From positions 2,976,001 to 3,040,000 of the forward strand of contig NZ_CP090640.1 in assembly GCF_029633825.1 (NCBI RefSeq): a DNA stretch of 64,000 nucleotides. The letters run 5' to 3'. This document shows, piece by piece, positions 46,402 to 55,138 of this stretch. Numbering within the stretch: the first letter of the stretch is position 1; each line of letters begins with the position of its first letter. The notes under the pieces are model-generated. The model was not told where the DNA came from. It saw only the letters and a list, made by a program, of their open reading frames with translations, and did not search any database. A program made the position numbers and the translations under genes. This DNA is from Burkholderia contaminans (GTDB lineage Bacteria > Pseudomonadota > Gammaproteobacteria > Burkholderiales > Burkholderiaceae).

Positions 46402-47229
46402 ATGACGATCCTCTATCGCGGCATGGACCGCGCGGCGCTCGACGCCGCTTATCTGAACACGAAGGTGGTACCTGATTTCCCAGCGTTGCTGGCGTCGATG
46501 CAGGCGCGCAGCGCAGCGCTCTATGAAGCCGCATCCGTCAGGCGCGACCTGCGTTACGGCGCGCAACCCGCGCAGCGTTTCGACTGGCTGTCGTGCGGTC
46601 AGCCCGATGCGCCGCTGTTCGTGTTCATTCACGGCGGCTACTGGCAGCACTGCGCGAAAGAGGATTTCGCCTACGCCGCTAGCGGGCCGCTCGCGCGCGG
46701 TTTCGACGTGATACTCGCCGAGTACACGCTCGCGCCGGTCGCGACGATGACCGACATCGTCGGCGAGATCGGCGCGCTGCTCGACTACCTGGCGAACGAC
46801 CCAGACGGCCTCGGTACGGCGAAGCGGCCGATCCACCTGAGCGGCCATTCGGCCGGCGGCCACCTGACGGCCGTGCACCGCGCGCATCCGGCCGTCGTGT
46901 CGGCGCTCGCGATCAGCCCGCTCGTCGATCTCGAACCGATCTCGCTTTGCTGCCTGAACGACAAGCTGCAGCTCACCGCGCACGAAGTCGACGCGTACAG
47001 CCCGTTGCGCCATGTCGGGCGCGGCGCGCCGACGGTCGTGGCGGTCGGCGATGCCGAACTGCCCGAACTCGTCCGGCAGGCACGCGACTACGCGACGGCG
47101 TGCGAAGCGGCCGGCGAACGGATCGCCCATGTCGGGTTGCCCGGCATGAAGCACTTCGACGTGCTCGACGATCTCGAGAAGCCGGACGGTGCGATGCTCA
47201 CCGCCTTGCTGTCGATCGCGCCGCGCTAG
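46402..47229 (+). CDS. Kynurenine formamidase-like alpha/beta hydrolase
   Basis: Protein of 275 residues. The oxyanion motif HGGYW lies near residues 75-79, the nucleophile elbow GHSAGGH near 149-155, and a late MKHFD histidine completes the triad. The N-terminal MDRAALDAAYLNTKVVPDF matches arylformamidase-like esterases. Without kynA or kynU neighbours here, the tryptophan role is uncertain. It is followed by a LysR gene on the same strand. The 246 bases before it (46156-46401) show no gene. Confidence 0.82.
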   Translation: MTILYRGMDRAALDAAYLNTKVVPDFPALLASMQARSAALYEAASVRRDLRYGAQPAQRFDWLSCGQPDAPLFVFIHGGYWQHCAKEDFAYAASGPLARGFDVILAEYTLAPVATMTDIVGEIGALLDYLANDPDGLGTAKRPIHLSGHSAGGHLTAVHRAHPAVVSALAISPLVDLEPISLCCLNDKLQLTAHEVDAYSPLRHVGRGAPTVVAVGDAELPELVRQARDYATACEAAGERIAHVGLPGMKHFDVLDDLEKPDGAMLTALLSIAPR

Positions 47230-47325
47230 GCGCGCCGTATCGCGCGGGGGCGGCCGCGCGTATGATCGGCGTCAGGCCGCCGCGCTGACGGCATGCGCCG
47301 GCACGGCCTTCCCAGGACCCACGAC

Positions 47326-48219
47326 ATGGTGAACCCGCTTCATTTCGATCTGCAGTCGCTGCGCGTGTTCGCGCTCGTCGCCGAGCACGGCAGCCTGACG
47401 AAAGCGGCCGAACACGGCCAGCTCACGCTGTCCGCGGTCAGCAAGCGCATCGCCGAGCTCGAGAGCGTGACGGGCAGTGCGCTGTTCGTCCGGCATGCAC
47501 GCGGTGTGGAGCTCACGCCCGCAGGCCGCGCGCTGCTCGACCATGCGGCGAAGGTGATCGAGCAGGTCAACCGGATGGCGCACGAGATGAGCGATTACGT
47601 CGCCGGCGTGCGCGGCCACATCCACGTGTGGACCAACACGTCCGCGATCGTCCAGTTCCTGCCCGCCGACCTCGCCGCGTTCCTCACCGACAATCCGGGC
47701 ATCAAGGTGAGCCTCGAGGAGCGGCTGAGCCACGAGATCGTCGACGCGCTCGCGTCCGGCAAGGCCGATCTCGGCGTGTTCGCCGACAACGTGCCGGCGC
47801 CCGGCATCGAACGGCGGCTGTACCGGCGCGACGAGCTCGTGCTGCTCGTGCCGCGCACGCACCGGTTCGCCGCGCGCGACAGCATCCGCTTCGCGGATAC
47901 GCTCGACGAGGACTACGTCGGGCTCAGCGACGGCAGCTCGCTGCTCGCGCGCATGACCGACGCGGCGTTCGCGGTCGAGCGCTCGCTGAAGTTGCGAATC
48001 CAGGTATCGAATTTCGACGGCGTGAGCCGGATGATCGAGGCAGGGCTCGGCATCGGCATCCTGCCGCGCGATGCGGTGACGGGCGAGCGCGCGGCGCGGC
48101 TCGGGGTCGTGAAGCTCGACGATTCGTGGGCGACGAGAACGCTGTGGGTGGGGGTGAAGGCGGGGAGTGTGCTGACAACCGATATCGCGAAGCTGTTCGA
48201 TTTCATGTCGGCGCGGTGA
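47326..48219 (+). CDS. LysR family transcriptional regulator
   Basis: Regulator of 297 residues. N-terminal helix-turn-helix in LQSLRVFALVAEHGSLTKAAEHGQLTLSAVSKRI, then an effector domain (GHIHVWTNTSAIVQFLPADL, GLGIGILPRDAV). ATG 47326 is preferred to an in-frame ATG 33 nt earlier because it lies nearer the conserved helix. Possibly controls the preceding catabolic genes; no operator was identified. Confidence 0.9.
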   Translation: MVNPLHFDLQSLRVFALVAEHGSLTKAAEHGQLTLSAVSKRIAELESVTGSALFVRHARGVELTPAGRALLDHAAKVIEQVNRMAHEMSDYVAGVRGHIHVWTNTSAIVQFLPADLAAFLTDNPGIKVSLEERLSHEIVDALASGKADLGVFADNVPAPGIERRLYRRDELVLLVPRTHRFAARDSIRFADTLDEDYVGLSDGSSLLARMTDAAFAVERSLKLRIQVSNFDGVSRMIEAGLGIGILPRDAVTGERAARLGVVKLDDSWATRTLWVGVKAGSVLTTDIAKLFDFMSAR

Positions 48220-48343
48220 GGCGGGGTTGAATTCGGCAAAGCCGGTTCGGCCCGGATTCCGGAGAACACAATCATCGGGCCGCGTTCGCACCGATTTCCG
48301 ACGTTCTGTCCAATCCCTCAACAGCTGGATGCGGGGCCGCTAC

Positions 48344-48610
48344 ATGAACGAATCGAACTACCGCCTTATTTTCGGCTTTGTCGTTATTGCTTACGGTATC
48401 GCGATGTCCGCTGTCATGGCATTTCGTCCGGAACGAATATTGGCCTTCTATTGCCGATCGAGGGCCTGGCGATGGTGGTACAAATTCATTTACAACATGT
48501 CTACCGAAGACGTCATGTCGGCCAGAATGGTTCGAATCACCCGATTCCAGGGGTGGATAGGGCTGGTGTTCTGTACGGTCCTCATGTGGGGCTTCCTGTT
48601 CCGCAGGTAG
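48344..48610 (+). CDS. Small membrane protein of unknown function
   Basis: Protein of 88 residues with two hydrophobic segments, YRLIFGFVVIAYGIAMSAVM (about 6-25) and GWIGLVFCTVLMWGFLF (about 70-86), and a basic, aromatic middle (SRAWRWWYKFIYNM). The DNA is AT-richer than its surroundings, suggesting an acquired gene. The longer in-frame opening from 48227 is rejected since its N-terminus is unstructured. Family not recognised. Confidence 0.6.
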   Translation: MNESNYRLIFGFVVIAYGIAMSAVMAFRPERILAFYCRSRAWRWWYKFIYNMSTEDVMSARMVRITRFQGWIGLVFCTVLMWGFLFRR

Positions 48611-48761
48611 CATGGCGTCACTTGCTCGCGAATTCATGGGCGCCCTTTCGGGATCGGGCGAACGTGTCACCTCAGATGACTCGCAACCGATCGCCCAAGA
48701 AATCCCCCAGCCATCGAGAGTGATGCGGGCGCACGTTCTCATGCCCCCGCATTCCCCACCC

Positions 48762-50225
48762 TCAAACCGGATTGATCTCGTCCTGACTGCGCCGCGTCGT
48801 CAGCGGCCCGAGCACGCGCAGCGTGACCGCGACGACACCAAGCGCGACCGAGATCACCCCGAACATCGCACCCGCGCCATAACTGCCAAGCACCGGCAAC
48901 AACACGAACGGCAGCGCACCGCTGACGATCCGCGACAGCGCATAGGTACTGCCGATCGCCGTCGAGCGCACCCGCGCCGGGAAAATCTCCGCCTGGTACA
49001 CGTGATACGCGTTGCTGAACACGTTCGACGCGCAGGTCGTGAGGAACCCGAAGCCGACGATCAGCACGGTATTGCCCGAATACGCGAAGCACAGCCCGAA
49101 CACGGCAATCGACAGGATCGACACGATCACGAGCGTGCGGCGCTCGATCCAGTTGAGCAGCGGAATCGACAGCAGCGAGCCGACCGGATAGCCGATGAAC
49201 GACAGCGCGATGAACAGCGTGCTGTCCGTCACGTCGAAGCCGCGACTCTTCACGACCGTGCCGGCCAGCGTACCGAAGCCGTAATAACCGAAGCCCTGGA
49301 ACAGGTGAAAGATCGCGAGCATCACGTAGCGCGCGCCGTACGGTTCGCGTCGCAGCAGCGCGATACGCTCGCCGAGCCTGAGCGGCCGTTGCGGCTCGAC
49401 CGGCTCCGCGAACTGCTCGGGCACGCGCACGCCGGTGCTTTCCGCGAAGCGCCGCGCTGCCGCGTACGCATCGGCCGTTCGCCCCTGCGCGAGCAGCCAG
49501 CGCGGGCTCTCCGGCAGCCGATGCCGGACGAGCAGCACGTACACGGCGCCGAGGCTGCCGATCGCGAGGATGATGCGCCAGCCGGCTACGCCGCCCACAT
49601 GCAACGGGTTGAGCCACAGCGCGAGGAACCCGACGAGCGGCACCGCGACATAGGAGGTCGTATAGGCCCACGCGGCGAGCCGCCCGCGCTTCTCTTTCGG
49701 CAGGATCTCGGACAGGAAGCTGTCGGCAACCGGATAGATCGCGCCGACGCCGATACCCGTCAGGAACCGGCACGCGACGAGCATGTCGGCATTCACCGAG
49801 AACGCGCCGACCAGCGAGAATGCGCTGTACCACGTGAGCGTCAGCAGGAAGGCCTTGCGCCGGCCGATGCGGTCGGCGAGGCTGCCGAGGCACATCGCGC
49901 CGACGAACATGCCGATGAATGCCGATGCGAGCAGCAGCTTGAAATCGGTGCTCTGCCGGCTCAGCCCGTATTCGTTCTGCAAGGCGGCACCGATCGTGCT
50001 GACGAGGAAGATCTCGTACATGTCGAAGAACAGCCCGATGCCGATCACCCAGACGACGAACCGGTGCAACGCACCGACGGGCAGGTCGTCCATGAAATCG
50101 CCGAGCGTGACGCGGCGGGCGGGGCGGGCCGACGCATCGGCACCGACGCCGGCGGCAGCGGCCGGTGGTCGTGCGGAAGCGGGTCCGCCCGCGTTGCCGC
50201 CGAGATCGAGGGAATGGCTGTTCAT
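48762..50225 (-). CDS. MFS transporter (sugar porter/AAHS-like)
   Basis: Transporter of 487 residues with a 45-residue soluble N-terminus and about 12 membrane segments. GSLADRIGRRKAFLLTLTWY is motif A. RFLTGIGVGAIYPVADSFLSE, LPKEKRGRLAAW and the mid-loop RHRLPESPRWLLAQGR are typical of sugar-porter/AAHS families, which move sugars or aromatic acids. ATG 50225 follows CAGGAGACAC. The 381 bases upstream to prfH (50226-50606) hold only GC-rich repeats and no gene that I can support. Confidence 0.9.
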   Translation of the reverse strand: MNSHSLDLGGNAGGPASARPPAAAAGVGADASARPARRVTLGDFMDDLPVGALHRFVVWVIGIGLFFDMYEIFLVSTIGAALQNEYGLSRQSTDFKLLLASAFIGMFVGAMCLGSLADRIGRRKAFLLTLTWYSAFSLVGAFSVNADMLVACRFLTGIGVGAIYPVADSFLSEILPKEKRGRLAAWAYTTSYVAVPLVGFLALWLNPLHVGGVAGWRIILAIGSLGAVYVLLVRHRLPESPRWLLAQGRTADAYAAARRFAESTGVRVPEQFAEPVEPQRPLRLGERIALLRREPYGARYVMLAIFHLFQGFGYYGFGTLAGTVVKSRGFDVTDSTLFIALSFIGYPVGSLLSIPLLNWIERRTLVIVSILSIAVFGLCFAYSGNTVLIVGFGFLTTCASNVFSNAYHVYQAEIFPARVRSTAIGSTYALSRIVSGALPFVLLPVLGSYGAGAMFGVISVALGVVAVTLRVLGPLTTRRSQDEINPV

Positions 50226-50606
50226 CGTGTCTCCTGATTATCGATCCGCCGTGGCGCCGGGCCCGGCCGTTCGCAACCGGCGCGATGCATCCGGTCGCAC
50301 GACGCGGCGGCAGGCACCGCAAGGCCAGTGAAAGGGCCGGACAGGCGGGCTGTACCGATCGTTCGACACATGGTGGGCAAATCCGCCGCACGCGATAATT
50401 GCGGATGCTTCAAGCGTCCTTTCCCGCGCAGAAAGGGTGCGGAACACGCGGCAGCCGGCATGCACGCGGCAGGCCCGTGCAGCCGGCCTGGCGCGCGGTC
50501 ACGCAACGGAGCCGATGGCGCGCTCGCGCAACCGGCAGGCGGGAAAACCATGAGGCCGGTGGCCTGGTCGCCGGCGCGAAAACCACCAGCGGCCAGGCAT
50601 TCGGGC

Positions 50607-51221
50607 TCAATCAGCCGGCACGAACGCTGCCCCGTAAAACACGCGCACGGGGTTGCCGCGCTCCAGCGCAAAGTGCTGCATCCGCCGCTGCCGGCGCGCA
50701 TCGCACGCGTGACGATCGGCTTCCTGCTGCAGGCGAACCTGCAGCAACTGCAGCGCCAGGCGTTTGTTCGCGTGCTGGCTGCGCTCGCTTTCCATGCGCA
50801 CCGACAGGCCGGTCGCGACATGGGTCGCACGAATCGCGGAGCTCGTCTTGTTCACGTGCTGGCCGCCCGGCCCGCGCGCGCGCATCGCTTCGAACCGCAC
50901 GTCGCCGTCAGGCAGCGGCCGCGCGTCGGTGCAGCGCGTGACGCCGATGAACCAGTTCTTGCGCGGATGACGCAACCGGTACGGGCTCGCGCAAATCCAT
51001 TGCAGCGTGCCCGTCCAGCGGTCCGCGAGTGCCTGCGCACCTTCGCCGTCGAGGTCGAACAGCGCCGAGCGCAGCGTGCCGGGCCGTTCGCCCGGCTGCG
51101 CATCGAGCACGGTGACGACGACGCGCTGCATATCGGCTTCCGCCTGCAGGCGCCGCAATGCATTGGCCGCGGCCAGCTGGCACTCGAGCGGGCCGTGCGC
51201 CGAAGAAATCTGCATCAGCAT
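50607..51221 (-). CDS. prfH: PrfH, peptide chain release factor-like ribosome rescue protein
   Basis: Protein of 204 residues related to class I release factors but without the stop-codon-reading domain. The GGQ motif in RGPGGQHVNKTSSAIRATH (near residues 115-133) triggers peptidyl-tRNA hydrolysis. The downstream basic part (SERSQHANKRLALQLL) fits PrfH/RF domain 3. ATG 51221 overlaps the end of rtcB2 by seven bases. RtcB2-PrfH pairs are reported to recognise and repair ribosomes whose 16S decoding centre has been cut by colicin E3-type RNases: PrfH frees the nascent chain and RtcB2 reseals the rRNA. The family link is clear; the role is by analogy. Confidence 0.93.
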   Translation of the reverse strand: MLMQISSAHGPLECQLAAANALRRLQAEADMQRVVVTVLDAQPGERPGTLRSALFDLDGEGAQALADRWTGTLQWICASPYRLRHPRKNWFIGVTRCTDARPLPDGDVRFEAMRARGPGGQHVNKTSSAIRATHVATGLSVRMESERSQHANKRLALQLLQVRLQQEADRHACDARRQRRMQHFALERGNPVRVFYGAAFVPAD

Positions 51222-52363
51222 CGGCCAGCCTCCCCGGACGTCTTGTAGGTCAGCACCGGCGCGAGCCGCGCCAGCTTGCGCAGCAGCCCGGCCGCTTCGA
51301 GCGCGTCGACGACGCTGTCGATCGGCTTGTAGGCCTGCGGCGCTTCCTCGTACAGCAGTTCGCGGTCTTCGCAGATCACGTGGCTGCCGAGCGGCGTGCG
51401 CGTGAGCTGCGACGGCGTGAAGCGCCGTTCGAGGCGCCCCCTGCAATCGCCGCGCGCCCACTTGCGGCCCGCACCGTGCGCCAGCGACGCCAGGCTGGCC
51501 GCATCGTCGGGCCGCACCGGTGCGACGAGGTAGCTGTAGTCGCCGCGCGATCCGGGAATGACGACCGGCCCCGCATCGGCCGGCGTCGCACCTTTGCGAT
51601 GCAGCCAGCCCGGCTCGCCGTCGACGTTCGCGCGGCTCACCAGATTGTGGTTCACGTCGAGCACGCACCGGCCATCGGTGCGCCAGCGTGCCAGCATGCG
51701 CCGCGCGATCAGGTCGCGATTCGCGATCGCGTAGCGCAACGCCGCATCGTGACGCACGAGGTATGCCGTGCATGCGGCGTCCGTGTCGACGAGGCCGTTG
51801 TAGCCGTGCTCGCGCATGTGTTGCTCGAGGATCGACTGGCCGAAGCCGCGCGACCCGCTATGCACGAGCAGCAGCAGGCGATCGGGATCGAGACCGAGCG
51901 CCGCGAGGGGCTCGGTTTCGTACATTGCGTCGATCCGCTGCGCTTCCGCGAAATGATTGCCGCTGCCGATCGTGCCGAGCGATGCCGCGTACGCGTGATC
52001 CGCGAACCCGGCGGCCGCAATGAGCGGCTGCCAGCTTGCATCGGGCGTGGCGTCGATCGAGCCGAGCCGGCTCGCCAGCTTCGACGCACTGACGCGCCGC
52101 GCATCGAGCGCGGTTTGCCACAGCGCCATCCCGCAGCCGATATCGCCGCCGATCAGCGCCGGATACAGCTGGCCCGTCGAAAAGAACGCGGCGCCCACCG
52201 GGTAGCCGCGTCCGGGGTGAAGATCGGGCATGCCGGCGACGCGCCGCATGCCGGGGAGGGTGGCAGCGTGTTCGAGCTGCCGGATGGCCTCACCTTCGAT
52301 CCAGGTGGTGGCGCAAGCGCACAACGTGATGCGCTCGCCCAGGTATTGCATGGAATTGCCCAT
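51215..52363 (-). CDS. rtcB: RtcB2, RNA-splicing ligase RtcB-like protein
   Basis: Protein of 382 residues of the RtcB family, which joins RNA 2',3'-cyclic phosphate or 3'-phosphate ends to 5'-OH ends with GTP and Mn2+. Landmarks: MPDLHPGRGYPVGAAF and GGDIGCGMALW (metal/guanylylation region), GTIGSGNHFAE (Asn/His metal site), LVHSGSRGFGQSI, and the C-terminal AYKPIDSVVDAL. The His that is guanylylated in RtcB is expected in AHGAGRKWARG. Spacing is RtcB2-like and prfH follows in overlap. ATG 52363 has no clear Shine-Dalgarno site, so initiation may depend on the leader ORF upstream. Confidence 0.92.
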   Translation of the reverse strand: MGNSMQYLGERITLCACATTWIEGEAIRQLEHAATLPGMRRVAGMPDLHPGRGYPVGAAFFSTGQLYPALIGGDIGCGMALWQTALDARRVSASKLASRLGSIDATPDASWQPLIAAAGFADHAYAASLGTIGSGNHFAEAQRIDAMYETEPLAALGLDPDRLLLLVHSGSRGFGQSILEQHMREHGYNGLVDTDAACTAYLVRHDAALRYAIANRDLIARRMLARWRTDGRCVLDVNHNLVSRANVDGEPGWLHRKGATPADAGPVVIPGSRGDYSYLVAPVRPDDAASLASLAHGAGRKWARGDCRGRLERRFTPSQLTRTPLGSHVICEDRELLYEEAPQAYKPIDSVVDALEAAGLLRKLARLAPVLTYKTSGEAGRC

Positions 52364-52558
52364 GGAGGTTTCCGTTCGATGAAAAAGGAGAACGGCGGGC
52401 CATGGCACAGGCAGCGCACACATGCGCTGCCCGGCATCGGAAGTCGGGAAGAGGGCGGCACGACCGGATCGGAACGACCCGGCTCATCGCCGTGACGGCG
52501 ATACGTGGTGCTGCTTGGTGGCGTGAACGATGAAACGAACGGACGCGAAAAACCCGAA

Positions 52559-52597
52559 CTACGACCCGCGACGGGAGGAGTATTGGCGTGACGTCAT
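52559..52597 (-). CDS. Putative 12-residue leader peptide upstream of rtcB2
   Basis: Minus-strand ORF MTSRQYSSRRGS, ATG at 52597, with a strong AAGGAG site eight nt upstream. It ends about 195 nt before the rtcB2 ATG. Product rich in Arg and Ser. It could be a leader whose translation controls rtcB2, or chance. The rest of 52364-53098 holds no larger gene. Confidence 0.4.
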   Translation of the reverse strand: MTSRQYSSRRGS

Positions 52598-52757
52598 GAT
52601 TTTTTCTCCTTGCGAGTGAGGGGTTGATCGGAATGGCGGCGACTCTAGCACGCACGCGACGGGCGCAGCAAGCGGGGGGCGCAGCGTTGCGCATCGAATC
52701 ACCGCTTGATGTGGCGAAAAACACACAAGTAGGAATCCATATCACTCCCATGTCGAT

Positions 52758-52774
52758 GGCGTGCCTGGCACGCC
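52758..52774. promoter_or_regulatory. Perfect palindrome between rtcB2 and the RNA ligase gene
   Basis: GGCGTGCC and GGCACGCC around a single T (8+1+8). It lies in the shared 735-base divergent region, suitable for an operator controlling both arms. Binding protein unknown. Confidence 0.5.
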
Positions 52775-52827
52775 GCAGCAGGCATTCGACGCACGCCGAC
52801 ACCCGCAATGGCTGAACGCCATCACGC

Positions 52828-52856
52828 TTGACAGCGCAAATACCGTTTCGTAGCAT
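52828..52856 (+). promoter_or_regulatory. Candidate sigma-70 promoter for the RNA ligase operon
   Basis: TTGACA at 52828-52833, exactly 17 bases, then TAGCAT at 52851-52856. It lies 243 nt before the RNA ligase ATG and 54 nt after the palindrome. Confidence 0.5.
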
Positions 52857-53098
52857 CCGCCTGCTTCATCCCTGAACCCTCATCGAATCGGTGATCCAAG
52901 TGCCCGCAAACATTCGTCCCTTCGCCTGATACGCCGACGACTGCCGTCCCGGCCGCGTGTCGTCCTGCCCGTTTCCGTCCGCCTCGCGGCGCCGGAACAG
53001 TGTCGCAGGGCCGCGCCCGGACACGCACTGACACCGCAACGCACACCCCATCGTTCGTTCCCGTCGTCGGCTTTTTCTGATATTTCCGGAGAAAGACC

Positions 53099-53968
53099 AT
53101 GACGCTGGATTTTCGCGCCTACGCGCAATCGCTCGACCTCGCCCGCTACCCGCGCACGCCGCACCTCGAAGGCTCGCGCCTGCAGGACGGCGACGAAGGT
53201 CACGACCACGTTCCCTATCGCACCCTCGCGGGCGCCCATCTCGTCGTCGAGGAAAAGCTCGACGGCGCGAACACGGGCATCAGTTTCAGCCCCGCGGGCG
53301 AACTGCTGCTGCAGTCACGCGGCCACTATCTGGCCGGCGGCGGCCGCGAGCGGCAGTTCGGGTTCGTGAAGACCTGGGCCGCCGCCCATGCCGGCTGGCT
53401 GCTCGAGCGCCTCGGCGATCGCTACGTGATGTACGGCGAGACGATGAGCAAGAAGCACGCGGTGTTCTACGACGCACTGCCGCATCACTTTTTCGAGTTC
53501 GACGTGTTCGATCGCGCGACGGGCCGTTTCCTGTCGACACCCGCGCGTCGCGCGCTGCTCGCCGGCGGCCCCGTGCTGTCGGTGCCCGTGCTGTACGAAG
53601 GCATCGCGCCAGCACGGCTCGCGGACCTGAAGGCCATGCTCGGGCCGTCGCTCGCGAAGACGCCGGACTGGCGTCGCGCATTCGAGGAAACGGTGCGGCG
53701 GCAGGGGCTCGATCTCGCGCGGGCATGGCAGCAGTGCGACAAGTCGGAGCGCTCCGAAGGGCTTTACGTGAAGGTCGAGACGGACGACACGACGACCGCG
53801 CGCCTGAAGTGGGTGCGCCACGATTTCGTGCAGGCCATTCTCGAATCGGCGCGCCATCACTCGGAGCAGCCGTTCATCCCGAACCTGCTCGCGCCGGGTG
53901 TCGACCTGTATGCGCCGCGCCCGACCGTAACGTGGGCCTCGCGCCGCGCTGCGCACCCGAACACATGA
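53099..53968 (+). CDS. RNA ligase family protein (Rnl2-like nucleotidyltransferase)
   Basis: ATP-dependent RNA ligase-like protein of 289 residues. Motif I is EEKLDGANTGI (near 51-61; the lysine forms the AMP adduct). Motif III is in VMYGETMSKKHAVFYDALPH, motif IIIa in HFFEFDVFDRATG, motif IV EGLYVKVE and motif V LKWVRHDF near residues 220-243. It seals 5'-phosphate/3'-OH RNA ends. ATG 53099 follows CCGGAGAAAG. It lies 41 nt before the HD-phosphatase/kinase gene, so ligase and end-healing enzyme form a two-gene operon, now broken by a transposon, divergent from rtcB2-prfH. Confidence 0.9.
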   Translation: MTLDFRAYAQSLDLARYPRTPHLEGSRLQDGDEGHDHVPYRTLAGAHLVVEEKLDGANTGISFSPAGELLLQSRGHYLAGGGRERQFGFVKTWAAAHAGWLLERLGDRYVMYGETMSKKHAVFYDALPHHFFEFDVFDRATGRFLSTPARRALLAGGPVLSVPVLYEGIAPARLADLKAMLGPSLAKTPDWRRAFEETVRRQGLDLARAWQQCDKSERSEGLYVKVETDDTTTARLKWVRHDFVQAILESARHHSEQPFIPNLLAPGVDLYAPRPTVTWASRRAAHPNT

Positions 53969-54009
53969 ATGCGGAACGGCCGAGCGCCGTTTCGAGAGGA
54001 GTCTTGATC

Positions 54010-54088
54010 ATGAAGTACGAACAGTTGCAGGCACTCGTGCCCGCACCCGGCCGGCAGCCGGACTATCACGCGTGTCTCGCGGCATTTC
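54010..54088 (+). pseudogene. HD-phosphatase/P-loop kinase gene, 5' fragment before the transposon
   Basis: First 26 codons (MKYEQLQALVPAPGRQPDYH onward) and one base of a 377-residue end-healing enzyme, preceded by AGAGGAGTC. The transposon begins at 54089; read-through gives a 58-residue hybrid ending at 54186. Joining 54088 to 60449 restores one continuous frame (AAF|PALEHAKATPQEP), proof that the two pieces were one gene. Confidence 0.93.
54084..54088. repeat. Target site duplication ATTTC (left copy)
   Basis: Five-base direct repeat adjoining the left end of the transposon, matching 60444-60448. Confidence 0.9.
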
Positions 54089-54138
54089 GGGGATCTACGC
54101 CGGAACCCCAGAAAATTCCGTCGTTCCACATTGTGAAC
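54089..54138 (+). repeat. Left terminal inverted repeat (IRL)
   Basis: Fifty bases beginning GGGGATCTACGCCGGAACCC, matching the complement of the right end except at positions 5 and 35. It contains an internal palindrome (GGGG...CCCC over the first 21 bases). Confidence 0.93.
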
Positions 54139-54225
54139 ATTAATCGGCTTATTCCAGCCGAAGAATGTTGGAGCGACGTCCGGTGAGTGACATGACGGTC
54201 TCGGTCACACGGACCATCAGGACCG

Positions 54226-54798
54226 TTACGCGGGGCCCAGTTCGATTACATTGTGGGACAGGTCGAGACAATCTTCGCAGTCCCGGCAAACCCAGTGCAG
54301 CATCGGCCCGACCGGATCTGGATGGTCGCTGAACGTTGTCAGCGCCGCGTCGTACTGAGCATCGGACGTGCTCGAGCGCAGTATCCGCTCGAGATTAGAC
54401 TCGATGCTGTCCAGGCTGCATTCACCGATGCCGGACTTGAACACCGTCACACCGCCTGACGGGTTGACCGCGAAGAAGAAAAACGCCTTCGTGTCGACCA
54501 TGTGCGACAGGATTGTCCTGGCGATGAAGTTGCTCGGATTGATCAGCGCATTGAAGATGCGGTAGCCGTAAAACTCTAAGCCGAAGTGTACGACCTCGAA
54601 GTCGTCGGTGCCGCGTATCGAGTGGCCAAAGTTGAAACCGCTGCGTGTTACGTCGTTCGGAATGTCATCCACCGGCCGCAGTGCCAGGCAAGCATAGTGC
54701 GTCTGGCCCTCGGCCACGAGTCCCATCGCAAAGCAGGGCGCGCGCTCGGCCAGCAAGGCCTCGACAAAATTCCGGTTCATGCGGAGCGTTGGCAGCAT
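54226..54798 (-). CDS. Transposon passenger gene, hypothetical protein (190 aa)
   Basis: Protein of 190 residues with no family I recognise. It starts MLPTLRMNRNFVEALLAERA and contains AFFFFAVNPSGGVTVFKSGI and a cysteine-rich tail HWVCRDCEDCLDLSHNV. The three cysteines in the tail could bind metal. ATG 54798 is chosen since GAAGGA lies six nt upstream; a TTG 24 nt earlier is less likely. It is the gene nearest the left end and is oriented like tnpA. Likely cargo rather than transposition machinery. Confidence 0.7.
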   Translation of the reverse strand: MLPTLRMNRNFVEALLAERAPCFAMGLVAEGQTHYACLALRPVDDIPNDVTRSGFNFGHSIRGTDDFEVVHFGLEFYGYRIFNALINPSNFIARTILSHMVDTKAFFFFAVNPSGGVTVFKSGIGECSLDSIESNLERILRSSTSDAQYDAALTTFSDHPDPVGPMLHWVCRDCEDCLDLSHNVIELGPA

Positions 54799-54874
54799 CG
54801 GGCATCCTTCATCGTGAATCAAATCAACATTTGCCGACCTGGCTGTGCGGTGCGTCGACGTCGAACATCAAAGG

Positions 54875-55138
54875 CTATACATCGTCGAGCTCGAACAGCG
54901 CGCGATCGGCGGGCCGCGACAGATAATCGTCCATCATCGCGCGGAAATCGGCTTCATCCCACTCGCCGCGATCGACACGCCGCAGCAACGCCTCGCCGGC
55001 CAGCATGATCTTTCGCTCGCGATCCGCGCGCGTTTGCTTGACCTGCTGGCGCTGCGCCTTAGCTGCCGCTTTGCGGGCTGTTTTCAGCTCCTGCAGCTTT
55101 TCGTCTGTCGCATCGAGACGACGTTTCAGCATGTTCAT
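54875..55138 (-). CDS. Transposon passenger gene, coiled-coil protein (87 aa)
   Basis: Small protein of 87 residues, highly charged. A coiled coil (MLKRRLDATDEKLQELKTARKAAAK region, about 3-45) is followed by an acidic tail (GEWDEADFRAMMDDYLSRPADRALFELDD). It resembles small TraD/MobC-like accessory proteins of mobile elements, but this is not firm. Its ATG at 55138 overlaps the stop of the next upstream gene (ATGA), so the two are translationally coupled. Confidence 0.65.
   Translation of the reverse strand: MNMLKRRLDATDEKLQELKTARKAAAKAQRQQVKQTRADRERKIMLAGEALLRRVDRGEWDEADFRAMMDDYLSRPADRALFELDDV

Noticed and set aside
50226..50606. Possible small genes between the MFS transporter and prfH
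   Set aside because: Openings are short, arginine-rich and lack ribosome sites; looks like GC-rich intergenic DNA.
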